DNA of 64,000 nucleotides from JASBRS01 sp964496495 (GCA_964496495.1 CAZBZU010000007.1:1-64000); one strand, 5' to 3'; counted from the first letter of the stretch, positions 19,955 to 29,381 are shown. Translations and numbers: made by a program. Notes: generated from the sequence alone by a model not told the origin.

Positions 19955-21193
19955 CTAGTAGACGAACTCGTCGATGTGGTACAGCGCCACTCGAGCGTCC
20001 GGCGCCGCCTCGCGTGCCGCCTGCTTGAGCCGAGCGTACTGCGCGTCCCGATCCTCGCGCGGGAGCGGCTCGAGCCCCTCGACCTCGGCCCGCGCCAGGT
20101 ACGCCGAGCCGGGCTGCACGACGAACGGCGAGAGGTACACCAGATCGCCCTGGCCGAGCGGCAAGCGCTCGAGCAGCGCGCGGCTCTCGGCCTCGTGGGC
20201 CCCGGCGAAGCGTTCGCCCCCCACCCCCACCATGAGGATGACGGACACCGCCACGCCCGCCTCCTTGAGCGTGCCGACGAACGCCTCCGCCTCCGCGGCG
20301 CCGCCCGGCTTGTTGAGGTAAGCGAGCAGCGCGTCCGAGCCGGTCTCCAGCCCGACGGCGACCCGCGACAGCCCGCGCTCGGCCAGCTCCCGCCAGTCGG
20401 CGAGCGGCTTGCGCTCGCCCCCGAAGACGTCCACGAAGCTGGCCACCGGCCGGCCCGGGAAGCGCGCCTCGATCACCTCGAACAGCGGCCGAAGGCGCGC
20501 GTTGGAGAGCACCAGCGCGTTGCCGTCGCCCAGGAACACGCTGCGGCGCGCCTCGGCGGCGTCGCCCAGCAGCGCGGCCACCGCCTTGGCGTGCTCGGCG
20601 AAGGCCGCCGGCTCGCGTACGCGGAAGGGGCGGTCCTGGTAGAAGGTGCAGAAGCTGCAGCGGTTCCAGGAGCAACCGTAGGTGGCCTGCAGCACCACCG
20701 CGCCGTACTGATCCGGCGGCAGGATGCTGACGGGCTGGTACGCCGCCAGGAAGCGCGCGCGCTCCCCCGAGAGCCGCTCCGGCGTCCAGCGCCGCATGCG
20801 CGCCAGGCGGCCGGCCAGCGTGTCGGCCTCGGGCGCGGTCAGGGCCCGGAAGCGCGCCTTGCCGTCAGCGCGCCGCAGCGTTCCCGACGCCAGCGCGGCC
20901 TCGGCGTCCGCCGCCGCCTCGCCGGCGTGGGTGAAGTGGACGGCGGCGTCCTGCGGGTCGACGCGCCAGCGCCGCCGCACGCCGTCCACCGTGCGGCGGC
21001 CGTAGATCTCGGAGGCGAGCGAGCGCTTGAAGGTGCGCCCGCCCACCAGCCAGCTCGCCGGGCGACCCTCGAGGTCGAAGCTCACCACCTCGCGCCGGTT
21101 GCGGCTGAGGGTGGTGCCGTCGGGCCGCAGCGACACCAGGAACGGCTCCGCAGCGGCGGAACCGGTCGTCCGGGAAGGGGCCACCGCGCTCAC
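19955..21193 (-). CDS. Radical SAM protein of unknown substrate
   Basis: This iron-sulfur enzyme has 412 residues (414 from the GTG at 21199). The SAM-binding cluster motif is YGCSWNRCSFCTFYQD, the CxxxxCxxC-like variant seen in Elp3/MiaB-type and B12-independent radical SAM proteins. It is followed by the glycine-rich RVAVGLETGSDALLAYLNKPGG. The N-terminal 130 residues have no recognised domain. The GTG at 21193 is chosen because TAGCAT lies 6 bases upstream, which places it like other leaderless starts; the earlier GTG would be one base from that box. Reaction unknown. Confidence 0.85.
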   Translation of the reverse strand: MSAVAPSRTTGSAAAEPFLVSLRPDGTTLSRNRREVVSFDLEGRPASWLVGGRTFKRSLASEIYGRRTVDGVRRRWRVDPQDAAVHFTHAGEAAADAEAALASGTLRRADGKARFRALTAPEADTLAGRLARMRRWTPERLSGERARFLAAYQPVSILPPDQYGAVVLQATYGCSWNRCSFCTFYQDRPFRVREPAAFAEHAKAVAALLGDAAEARRSVFLGDGNALVLSNARLRPLFEVIEARFPGRPVASFVDVFGGERKPLADWRELAERGLSRVAVGLETGSDALLAYLNKPGGAAEAEAFVGTLKEAGVAVSVILMVGVGGERFAGAHEAESRALLERLPLGQGDLVYLSPFVVQPGSAYLARAEVEGLEPLPREDRDAQYARLKQAAREAAPDARVALYHIDEFVY

Positions 21194-21199
21194 AGGCAC

Positions 21200-21205
21200 A
21201 TGCTA
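21200..21205 (-). promoter_or_regulatory. -10 box for the radical SAM gene
   Basis: The minus strand reads GCTAGCATGTGCCTGTG: TAGCAT ends 6 bases before the GTG at 21193. Confidence 0.4.
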
Positions 21206-21277
21206 GCTCGCCGGCGGCCGGCGGCTCGCCTTCGCGACCGCCGGCTCGCGGCGGTGAGCCCACGCGCCGCGCGCCCC

Positions 21278-24200
21278 TCAGGGCCCGCCGTGCGCCCGCG
21301 CGAAGGCGTCCCGCAGCAGCGCCAGGTCGAGGTCCGCGGTGTCCTCCACCACCCGGTGCGCAGCGCTCACGCGCTCGCCTCCCACCCCCACCGCCGCCAT
21401 GCCGGCACCCAGGATGGCGGCCACGCCGGCCTCGGCGTCCTCCACGCCGAGGCAGTCCTCATCGAGCACGCCGAGCGCCTCGGCCGCCGCCTGGAACACC
21501 TCCGGGTCGGGCTTGCCGCGCACCACCGCGCCGGCGTCGACCACCACGTCGACGGCGTCCTCGATGCCCAGCCGCCGCACCACCGCCGGGGCGTTGCGGC
21601 TCGCCGAGGCCACCGCCAGCTTCAGCCCCGCGCGCTGCAGCTCGGCGAGCAGCTGCGGGATGCCGGGCAGCAGGTCGCCCGGGGTGATGCTCTCGATCAG
21701 CTCCTGGTAGTGGCGGTTCTTCTCGTCCGCCAGACGCGCCTTCTCCTCGGCGTCGTAGCTCCGATCGGCGCGCGCCAGGATGCGCTCCAGGGATGCCATC
21801 CGGCCCACCCCGCGCAGCGCCTCGTTGACCTGCCGGTCGAAGGGCACGCCCAGGCGGTCGGCCAGCGCCTGCCAGGCGCGGTAGTGGTACTCGGCGGTGT
21901 CGGTGAGCACGCCGTCGAGGTCGAAGAGCACGGCCCGCAGGCGCGGCCCGTTGGGCCGGCTGGCACGCTCGCCTGGCGTCAGCGCAACGGGCTCGAGCCG
22001 GTGGAGCAGGCTCATCGCCCCACCCTCCAGCAGCCGGTAGCCGGTCTCCTCGCGATCCGCCGCCACCTCTAGCAGCCGGCCCCGGAACGCCAGTCGGAAG
22101 CGGTAGCCACGCCAGGCCGCCGGCAGCCGCGGCACGAACGACAGCAGCGGCTCGCCGGACGCCGCGGCGGCCGGCTCGTCGGCGCCGGCGGCAGCGCTCG
22201 CCGCCGCGGTCGCCACCACCCGCATGCCCGCCAGGCCGTGCAGCACCCCCAGCACCGCCCCGCCCATGGCCGCCGTGTGGAGGCCGTCCTCGACATTGCG
22301 GTTGATGTCGTCGAGGTCGATCCGCGCGGTGGTGCGCAGGTACCCGACCGCCTCCTCCACCCTCCCCAGGCGCGCCGCCACGATGCCGTGGACGCAGGGC
22401 GACAGCGAGGAGTCGTGGGTGGTGAGCCGCTCGTAGTACTGGTAGTCGCGGCGCGCCTCGGCACGCGAGAACTCCGCCTCCCGCAGGTAGACGGCGAGCA
22501 CCACGTCGGGTTGCTTGAGCACCTGGCGACGGTAGATGTCGAGCGGGTGGTAGTGCAGCAGCAGCGGCCGGCGCTCGGGCGGGATGGTGGTCGGGTCCCA
22601 CGGCTCCTTGTCGAGGAAGCCGTCGTCCTGCGCGTGGATGCCGAGCTCCGTGTCGAAGGGCAGCGCCATGCGCTCGGCCGCCTCGCGCCAGCTCGCCACC
22701 TCGTCGTCCGTGAGCGCCAGCTCCCCGGCGATCTCGGCGAAGCGCTCCTGTCCCTGCAGCCGGGCGACGGTGTCGGCGGCGAAGCGCAGATGGCCGCGCG
22801 CCATCAGGTTGGTGTAGGTGTTGTTGTCCACCATGGCGGTGTACTCGTCCGGGCCGGTGACGGTGTGAAGGCAGAAGGCGCCGCCCCGGCGGGCCACGAA
22901 GGTGCCGCGCGAGAGCCAGAAGCGTGCCGTCTCGACCAGCATGGCGAGGCCACCCTGCCACAGCAGGCTGTCGTCGGCGGTCGCCGCCAGGTAGCGCTCC
23001 AGCGCGTAGGCGATGTCGGCGTCGATGTGGACCTGGGCGGTGCCCGCCGGGAAGAAGGACGAGGCCTCCTCACCGGTGATGGTGCGCCAGGGGTAGAGGG
23101 CGCCGGCGTGGCCCAGCTCGGCGGCGCGCGCACGGGCGGCGTCGAGCGCCCGGACGCGGTGGAGCAGCATGCCCCGCGCCAGCTCCGGGTGGCCGGCGAG
23201 CAACGCCGGGAGCACGTAGAGCTCGGCGTCCCAGAACAGGTGACCGTCGTAGCCCGGGCCGCTCAGGCCCTTGGCGGCGATGGACGCGCGCCCGTCGCGG
23301 CCCACGCCCTGGCAGAGCTGGAAGAGGCCGAAGCGCAAGGCCTGCTGGATGCCGTCGTCCCCGTCCACGACGATGTCGGCCCGCTGCCAGTAGGCTTTGA
23401 GCGCCGCGCGCTGCTCGCGCGCCAGCGCCTCGAAGCCCGCCTCCGCCGCCGCCTCGGCGAGCTCCGCCGCCCGCTCGGCCAGCGCCCACTCCGGCACCTC
23501 GCGGCTGTCGACGTAGGCGAGCGTCTTCTCCAGCACCAGACTCTTCCCCGGCTCGAGCCAGGCCGCCAAGCGCACCCCCGGCGTCCCCGGCTCCTGCTGC
23601 GCCTCGGGCGCTGCCTCGGGGCCGGCGGCGAGGCGGTGCTCGGCGGCGCAGGCGAGGGCGAGGCCGCTCGCGTGGGTNNNNNNNNNNNNNNNNNNNNNNN
23701 NNNNNNNNNNNNNNNNNNNNNNNNNNNNNNNNNNNNNNNNNNNNNNNNNNNNNNNNNNNNNNNNNNNNNNNNNNNNNCGGCGGCGAGGCGGTGCTCGGCG
23801 GCGCAGGCGAGGGCGAGGCCGCTCGCGTGGGTGCGCTGCGTGAGGCTCAAGCGCCGGCCGTCGACGCTCTGGGCCAGCGTGCGAAGCACCGAGCCGCCCA
23901 CCATCCCGCCGGCCCGCGGGTCGCCGCCGCCGGCCTGGTTGCTCACGCGGCCGTCGAGCCAGGAGCGCAGCTCGACCTCCAGGGGGCCGTCCCGGGGCTC
24001 GCCCGCGGCCGTCACCCGGTAGCGGATGGCGGCCACCTCGCGGCGGCGCAGCGACACCAGCCGCTCGATGACCAGCGACACCCGCCGGCCCGTCGGCGAG
24101 CGCCAGGTGAGCGTGCGCGTGAGCGTGCCGGAGCGCAGGTCGAGGCGGCGCTCGTACGCCTCCAGCTCGCCACGCCCGGGGGCCAGCCGCTCGCCCTCGA

Positions 24201-24498
24201 CGCGCAGCTCGATGGGCTGACCGTCGCTGACGTTGACCAGCGTCTGGCCGGTGCGAGCCAGGCCGTACGCCTCCTCGGGGTAGCGGATGGGGGCGGACTC
24301 GTAGAAGCCGTTGAGGTAGGTGCCCCGGGCGCTCGAGCTGGCAAGCGGCTCGAGCCCCTCCTCGAAGGTGCCGCGCATCCCCAGGTAGCCGTTCCCCAAC
24401 GCGAAGATCGACTCGCTGCGGCGGGCGCTGATGGGGTCGAAGCGCGTCTCGCGCACCTCCCACGGGTCGGCAGGGTAGATGGGGCTGGCGTCTTCCAT
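21278..24498 (-). CDS. GH65 disaccharide phosphorylase fused to beta-phosphoglucomutase
   Basis: The protein is about 1,021 residues once a false assembly gap is removed. The first 790 residues or so form a glycoside hydrolase family 65 phosphorylase, which splits trehalose, maltose, kojibiose or a related alpha-glucoside with phosphate to give beta-glucose-1-phosphate. The catalytic glutamate is in HTVTGPDEYTAMVDNNTYTN near residue 498. The last 225 residues or so are a HAD-type beta-phosphoglucomutase (AVLFDLDGVLTDTAEYH, later GKPDPEVF) that turns the product into glucose-6-phosphate. Positions 23678-23777 are N, with 55 identical bases on both sides. Removing 155 bases restores one frame exactly. 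GGAGG precedes the ATG. It follows dppC by 107 bases. Confidence 0.93.
23623..23677 (+). repeat. Left copy of the 55-base duplicated contig end
   Basis: These 55 bases are identical to 23778-23832 on the other side of the 100-N gap. Both encode THASGLALACAAEHRLAA in the GH65 gene, in two different frames. This indicates overlapping contig ends rather than a biological repeat. Confidence 0.95.
23678..23777. other. Assembly gap of exactly 100 N inside the GH65-PGM gene
   Basis: The run is 100 N long, a standard placeholder of unknown length. The flanks overlap by 55 identical bases, and joining them keeps the reading frame, so no sequence is missing. Confidence 0.97.
23778..23832 (+). repeat. 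Right copy of the 55-base duplicated contig end
   Basis: These bases are identical to 23623-23677; see that entry. Confidence 0.95.
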
Positions 24499-24605
24499 GG
24501 CTCCTCCCGTGACCGGATCGTGCGGGTCGTGGCGGCGCCTGCCATCCTAGCTCGTCGCCGTCCGCCCGGCCCACCCGCCTGGCGCGGCACGCGGCCGCCG
24601 GCGCG

Positions 24606-25526
24606 CTAGCGCGTGCCGCGGAGCTGCGGGTCGAGCGCGTCCCTGAGGCCGTCGCCCAGCAGGTTGAAGCCCATCACGGCCAGGAAGATGGCGAGCCCGG
24701 GGAAGGTGGTCACGGTGGGATTGGAGAAGATGTAGTTGCGCCCCTGACCGAGCATCGCTCCCCACTCTGGGGTGGGAGGCTGCACGCCCAGCCCCAGGAA
24801 GCCCAGGCCGGCGGCAGCGAGGATGGTGGTGCCCATCGTCAGGGTGGCTTGCACGATGACCGGCGCCACGGCGTTGGGCAGCACGTGCCGCCACAGCACC
24901 CGGCGGTCGGCCGCGCCGAGCGCGCGGCTGGCCTCCACGTAGCTGATCTCGCGGATGGTGAGGACCGACGCCCGCACCAACCGCGCGAACCTGGGGATGG
25001 TGCTGATGCCTACCGCCACGATCACGTTGGTGAGGCCCACGCCAAGCAGCGACACCAGCGTCAGCGCCAGCAGGAAGCTGGTGAACGCCAGCATCAGGTC
25101 CATGACGCGCTGGATGACCATGTCGACGGTGCCGCGATAGAAGCCCGAGATGATGCCCAGCGGCACGCCCAGCACGATCCCCACCGTCACCGCGAAGGCG
25201 CCGATGAAGAGCGTCAGCCGGCCTCCGTAGAGGATGCGCGCCAGCAGATCGCGGCCGAGCTGGTCGGTGCCGAGCGGGTGCGCCAGCGAGGGGTGCTGGA
25301 GCACCTGGGCGAGCTCCTGCTTGGCGGGGTCGTAGGGGGTCAGCAGCGGGGCGAACACCCCCGCGGCCACCAGCAGCACCAGGATCACGAAGCCCGCGAC
25401 CGCCGAGGGGTTGCGCCGCAGGCGGCGCATCACCTCGCCTCCGAAGGCGGCGCGCAGGGCGCCGCCCACCAGGCCCAGCGCGAGCAGCCAGCGCGGTCGA
25501 GGGCGTTCGACCTCGAGCCTAGCCAT
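24606..25526 (-). CDS. dppC: ABC transporter permease, DppC/OppC type
   Basis: This inner-membrane permease of 306 residues belongs to the peptide/nickel/oligosaccharide importer class. It has the short N-terminal region with one membrane segment near residue 40 and five more helices. The binding-protein-dependent signature with the EAA loop lies around EASRALGAADRRVLWRHVLPNAVAPV near residue 200. GTDQLGRDLLARILYGGR near residue 93 is typical of DppC. Its start overlaps the end of dppB by 8 bases. No ATPase gene follows; the next gene is the GH65 phosphorylase fusion, so a sugar substrate is plausible. Confidence 0.93.
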   Translation of the reverse strand: MARLEVERPRPRWLLALGLVGGALRAAFGGEVMRRLRRNPSAVAGFVILVLLVAAGVFAPLLTPYDPAKQELAQVLQHPSLAHPLGTDQLGRDLLARILYGGRLTLFIGAFAVTVGIVLGVPLGIISGFYRGTVDMVIQRVMDLMLAFTSFLLALTLVSLLGVGLTNVIVAVGISTIPRFARLVRASVLTIREISYVEASRALGAADRRVLWRHVLPNAVAPVIVQATLTMGTTILAAAGLGFLGLGVQPPTPEWGAMLGQGRNYIFSNPTVTTFPGLAIFLAVMGFNLLGDGLRDALDPQLRGTR

Positions 25527-26448
25527 AGCGCACCCGCGGGTCGATGCGCTCGTAGAGCAGGTCGACGCCGAGATTGACGAGCGCGAACATCAACGCGAAG
25601 ACGATGACCAGCCCCTGCACCATGGGGTAGTCGCGCGAGAAGATGGAGTCGACCAGCAGCCGCCCCATCCCCGGCCAGCCGAAGACCGTTTCGGTGAGGA
25701 TGGCGCCGCCCAGCAGCTCGCCGAACTGCAGGCCGATGATGGTCACGATGGGTGGCAGCGCATTGCGCAGGGCGTGGCGCCACAGCACCGCGCGCCGCCT
25801 CATGCCCTTGGCGTGGGCGGTGCGCACGTAGTCCTGGCGCAGCACCTCCAGCATGCTCGAGCGCGTGATGCGGGCGATGAAGGCGACCGAGAAGGCCGCC
25901 AGCGTCAGGGCCGGCAGGATGATGGCGAGCGGCCCGCCGGCGCCGGCCGCCGGCAGCCAGCGCAGGTGGATGGAGAACAGGATGATGAGCATCAGCCCCA
26001 GCCAGTACACCGGCATGCTGATGCCGAAGAGCACCAGCCCCGAGACCAGCAGGTCGGCCAGGCTTCCCGCCCTGGCGGCGGCCAGCGCCCCCAGCGGCAA
26101 GCCGACGGCAACGGCGATCACCAGGCTGACCACCGCCAGCAGGGCGGTGTAGGGCAGGCGCGCCAGGATCTCCGAGGTGACGGGGTCGGAGGTGCGCGCG
26201 CTGATCCCCAGGTTGCCGTGCGCCAGCTCGCCCAGGAAGATGCCCGCCTGGGTCCACAGCGGCTTGTCGAGACCGAGCTGGCTACGGATCTGGGCGACGT
26301 CCTGGTCGCTCGCCAGCACGCCGGCGATGACCCTGGCGGGGTCGCCGGGCAGGATGCGCACCATCAAGAAGATGGTGATGGCCACGAACAGGATCGTGAC
26401 CATCACCCCAAGGAGCCGCTGCGCGAGGTAGCCGAGGAAGCCGCTCAT
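25519..26448 (-). CDS. dppB: ABC transporter permease, DppB/OppB type
   Basis: The 309-residue membrane protein has six predicted helices, the first at residues 9-30 (LLGVMVTILFVAITIFLMV). The EAA loop is in YVRTAHAKGMRRRAVLWRHALRNALPP near residue 215, and the TETVFGWPGMGRLLVDSI segment is diagnostic of the DppB group. It pairs with the overlapping DppC and receives substrate from the binding protein encoded 52 bases upstream, across a strong hairpin. The cluster lacks ATPase subunits, which may be supplied from elsewhere. Confidence 0.94.
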   Translation of the reverse strand: MSGFLGYLAQRLLGVMVTILFVAITIFLMVRILPGDPARVIAGVLASDQDVAQIRSQLGLDKPLWTQAGIFLGELAHGNLGISARTSDPVTSEILARLPYTALLAVVSLVIAVAVGLPLGALAAARAGSLADLLVSGLVLFGISMPVYWLGLMLIILFSIHLRWLPAAGAGGPLAIILPALTLAAFSVAFIARITRSSMLEVLRQDYVRTAHAKGMRRRAVLWRHALRNALPPIVTIIGLQFGELLGGAILTETVFGWPGMGRLLVDSIFSRDYPMVQGLVIVFALMFALVNLGVDLLYERIDPRVRYG

Positions 26449-26458
26449 GGACTAGCTC

Positions 26459-26492
26459 GGGGTGGTCGCGCCCGGTCGGGCGCGACCACCCC
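26459..26492 (-). promoter_or_regulatory. 15-bp stem-loop between the binding-protein gene and dppB
   Basis: GGGGTGGTCGCGCCC (26459-26473) is perfectly complementary to GGGCGCGACCACCCC (26478-26492) around a 4-base loop. No T tract follows on the minus strand. Such hairpins after binding-protein genes often stabilise the upstream message or reduce read-through into permease genes. That role is inferred. Confidence 0.6.
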
Positions 26493-26500
26493 CGCCCTCC

Positions 26501-28036
26501 TCAGTTCGCCGGGTGGGCGTAGACGGCGTAGAACTTCTCGTTCGGCAGGCCGGACACGCCCGTCACCTTGGCCGAGTACGCCATCGGGAAGCGCTGCACC
26601 CACAGGAAGATCCAGGGTGCGTCGTTCCAGATGATCTGCGATGCCTGATGGTAGAGGTCGGCGCGCTTGGCGCTGTCCACCTCGCTGCTGGCCTGCTCGA
26701 GCAGGCTCTGCACCTGCTGGTTGCAGTAGAAGGTGGTGGCGAGCCCCTTCGGCGGGCTCTGGGTGCAGTCGAACTGCTGCATCTGCTGCGAGGCGTCCAT
26801 GAACGACGGCGCCCACCCCAGGAGGTGCAGCTGGGTGGTGTTCTCGCTCTTGGGCTTGAGGATGGTGGCGACGTAGGTCGGCCAGTCCATGGTGCGCACG
26901 TTGACCTTGATGCCGACGTCACGCAGGTAGTTGGCGATGGCCTGAGCCGCCGGGAAGTCCTGCACGTAGCGGCCGGTGGGCGACATCATGTCCAGCGTGA
27001 GGCTGCCGGGCTTGACGCCGGCGTCGGCCAGCAGCTGCTTGGCCTTCTCCGGGTCGTAGGGGTAGGCGCCGATCTTCTGGTAGCCGAACAGGCTGGGCGC
27101 CATGGGGGCGTCCATGGGGTCGGCGGCGCCGAACAGCACGCCCTTGATGATGGCCTGCTTGTCTACCGCGTAGTTGAGTGCTTGGCGCACACGCTTGTCG
27201 GAGAGCACCGGCTTGGTGGTGTTGATGGCGATGAAGATGGTGCGGTCGCTGGGGCCGAAGAGCACCTTCACGCGCGGGTTGTTCTGCAGCGCCGGCAGGT
27301 CGGAGGTCGGCGGCAGGATGATCAGGTCGACCTGACCGGCCAGCAGCAGGCTCTCACGGGTGGTGGCCTCCGGGACGATCTGGAACTCGACCTTGTCGTA
27401 GTACGGCTTCTTGCCCCAGTAACCGGGGTACTTCGTCACCACGACATTGCTGCCCTTCTGCCGCGAGGTGTAGGTGTAGGGACCGGTGCCGACCGGATGG
27501 ACGATGTTCTTGTAGCTGTTGCCGTCCTTGTCGATCGAGGCCGGCGAGACCATGCCGACCGTGGTCTGCGACAGCGCCCCCACCAGCGCCGGCTCCGGCG
27601 CCTTGAGGTGCAGCACCACCGTGGAGGCGTCCGGGGCGTCGACGGAGTCGATGACGGTGAGCTGCCCGCGGCGCGGCACGCGCACGTTGGGGTCGAGCAG
27701 GCGCTCGAGGTTCCACTTCACGGCGGTGGCATTGAAGGGGGTGCCGTCCTGGAAGGTCACGCCCTGCTGGAGGTGGAAGGTGACGGTCTTGCCGTCGGCG
27801 CTGGTGTCCCAGCTCTTGGCCAGGTCCGGCACCAGCTTGCCGGAGCCGTCGATCGTCACCAACGGCTCGACGACGTAGTCGAGCACGTTGTCGACGGTGG
27901 TGGTGGTGCCCTGCGCGGGGTCGAGCGTATCGGGATCGACGCCGATCGCGATGCGGAAGGTGGACTGTGCCATCGCCACCCCGACGAGCATGGCGAACGT
28001 CACCACCACCACGGCTGTCACCGAGCGTATTCGCAT
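26501..28036 (-). CDS. ABC transporter substrate-binding protein, family 5 (SBP_bac_5)
   Basis: This exported binding protein has 511 residues. A signal peptide (MRIRSVTAVVVVTFAMLVGV followed by AMAQS) is visible at residues 1-25, with no lipobox. The mature part starts FRIAIGVDPDTLDPAQG, typical of the family that binds peptides, nickel or oligosaccharides, and contains GKTVTFHLQQGVTFQDGTPFN-type sequence. The ATG at 28036 is preferred because GGAGG lies 9 bases upstream; another ATG two codons earlier is only 3 bases from it. It leads an operon with dppB, dppC and the GH65-PGM gene. The ligand may be a disaccharide, inferred only from this context. Confidence 0.93.
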   Translation of the reverse strand: MRIRSVTAVVVVTFAMLVGVAMAQSTFRIAIGVDPDTLDPAQGTTTTVDNVLDYVVEPLVTIDGSGKLVPDLAKSWDTSADGKTVTFHLQQGVTFQDGTPFNATAVKWNLERLLDPNVRVPRRGQLTVIDSVDAPDASTVVLHLKAPEPALVGALSQTTVGMVSPASIDKDGNSYKNIVHPVGTGPYTYTSRQKGSNVVVTKYPGYWGKKPYYDKVEFQIVPEATTRESLLLAGQVDLIILPPTSDLPALQNNPRVKVLFGPSDRTIFIAINTTKPVLSDKRVRQALNYAVDKQAIIKGVLFGAADPMDAPMAPSLFGYQKIGAYPYDPEKAKQLLADAGVKPGSLTLDMMSPTGRYVQDFPAAQAIANYLRDVGIKVNVRTMDWPTYVATILKPKSENTTQLHLLGWAPSFMDASQQMQQFDCTQSPPKGLATTFYCNQQVQSLLEQASSEVDSAKRADLYHQASQIIWNDAPWIFLWVQRFPMAYSAKVTGVSGLPNEKFYAVYAHPAN

Positions 28037-28066
28037 GAACATGCACCTCCAGTTGTGGGTGCGGCA

Positions 28067-28095
28067 ACCATACCCCGGGCCCGGTGGGGGCGCAA
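28067..28095 (-). promoter_or_regulatory. Sigma-70-type promoter of the binding-protein operon
   Basis: On the minus strand TTGCGC (-35) is followed after 17 bases by TATGGT (-10). The predicted start leaves a leader of about 24 bases holding GGAGG before the ATG. Confidence 0.5.
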
Positions 28096-28199
28096 GTGGC
28101 CGGCGACACCTTCCCTCGGGAGCACGCTCGCGAATAAGGTTGCGGCGTCGAGGCGCCGCGGCCGGGTCCCGCACGATTCCACGCTAAGCTGGAGGCGAC

Positions 28200-28262
28200 G
28201 TGAGCGTGCTGCAGGCATCCCCCAACACCTCGGCCGCGCGAGCGGGCGGTCGTTCCCCGTGA
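28200..28262 (+). CDS. Possible 20-codon leader ORF coupled to corA
   Basis: A GTG frame (MSVLQASPNTSAARAGGRSP) is preceded by GGAGG at 28191-28195 and by a TAAGCT -10-like box. Its TGA overlaps the corA GTG as GTGA. Leader peptides control Mg transport genes in enteric bacteria, so a regulatory role is possible here. There is no evidence beyond layout. Confidence 0.4.
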   Translation: MSVLQASPNTSAARAGGRSP

Positions 28263-29359
28263 GGCCCGCCGGTCGCCGCTCGCGCGTGCTGGGAACGCCC
28301 GCCACCACCGTCGGGCAGAGCCCGGGGAGCGTGGTCTACAGCGGGCCGGAGCGCGACGCGCCGGTCACCTTCAAGCTCATCTGCTACCAGGACGAGCGCT
28401 TCGAGGAGCTGACCGATCTGAGCTTCGAGGAGGCGCTGCGGCGCCTGCGCGAGGACGCCGGGGTGCGCTGGCTCAACGTCGACGGCGTCCACCGCGAGGA
28501 GCTCGTGGAGCAGCTGGGCGGGGCCCTGGAGCTCCACCCTCTCACCATGGAGGACATCGTCAGCCTCGGGCAGCGTCCCAAGGTGGAGGACTACGACCGC
28601 TATCTCTACATCGCCCTGCGGATGTTGAGCTACGACCAGGCCGACGCCTCTCGCGACGTCCCGCAGCTGCTCAACGAGCAGCTCAGCCTGGTGGTCTTGA
28701 ACGGCATCGTAGTGACCTTCCAGGAACGGCCCGGCGACGTCTTCGAGCCGCTGCGGGAGCGGCTGCGCCAGGGCAAGGGACAGCTGCGGCGCCTGGGTGC
28801 GGACTATCTCGCCTACGCCTTGATGGACATCGTCATCGACCGCTACTTCACGGTGCTGGAGGACTACGGCGACGTGATCGAGGCGCTCGAGGCCGCGATC
28901 CTGGAGAGTCCCGACAACGCCACCTTGCAGCGCGTCAACCATCTCAAGCGCGAGACGCTGCTGGTGCGCAAGGCGGTGTGGCCGCTGCGGGAGGTGATCT
29001 CGGGGCTGGAGCGCGACGAGGGCGAGCTGATGTCACGCACCGTCGTCGCCTACCTGCGCGACGCCCACGACCACGCCATCCAGGTGATCGACACGGTGGA
29101 GACGCTCCGCGACATGCTCACCAACCTGCACGACCTGTACCTGTCGGCCCTCAGCTACCGCATGAACGACGTCATGAAGGTGCTCACCATCATCGCCACC
29201 ATCTTCATCCCGCTCAGCTTCCTGGTCGGGGTGTACGGCATGAACTTCCACCACATGCCGGAGCTCGCCTGGCCCTGGGCCTACCCGGCGCTGTGGGGGC
29301 TGATGATCGCGGTCGCACTGACGATGCTGGCGGCTTTCCGGCGGCGCGGCTGGCTGTGA
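28259..29359 (+). CDS. corA: Magnesium/cobalt transporter CorA
   Basis: This inner-membrane pentameric channel for Mg2+ and Co2+ has 366 residues. The large cytosolic N-terminal domain ends in a long helix, followed by two transmembrane helices at about 302-324 and 338-358. The selectivity motif YGMNF lies just after the first helix, and the C-terminus is basic (AAFRRRGWL), as usual. The GTG at 28259 is the first start in frame; a shorter version from GTG 28330 is possible. The frame is open far upstream, but that part has no family similarity. It converges on hisG. Confidence 0.93.
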   Translation: MRPAGRRSRVLGTPATTVGQSPGSVVYSGPERDAPVTFKLICYQDERFEELTDLSFEEALRRLREDAGVRWLNVDGVHREELVEQLGGALELHPLTMEDIVSLGQRPKVEDYDRYLYIALRMLSYDQADASRDVPQLLNEQLSLVVLNGIVVTFQERPGDVFEPLRERLRQGKGQLRRLGADYLAYALMDIVIDRYFTVLEDYGDVIEALEAAILESPDNATLQRVNHLKRETLLVRKAVWPLREVISGLERDEGELMSRTVVAYLRDAHDHAIQVIDTVETLRDMLTNLHDLYLSALSYRMNDVMKVLTIIATIFIPLSFLVGVYGMNFHHMPELAWPWAYPALWGLMIAVALTMLAAFRRRGWL

Positions 29360-29381
29360 GCCCCGCGGGCGGTGCCGCGAC

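Noticed and set aside
23623..23832. True 55-base tandem repeat in the GH65 gene
   Set aside because: The copies flank exactly 100 N, and merging them restores one reading frame, which fits contig-end overlap rather than biology.
26462..28258. A very long plus-strand open frame upstream of corA
   Set aside because: It lies antisense to the clear substrate-binding protein gene and shows no family similarity before the CorA part. Long antisense frames are expected at this GC content.
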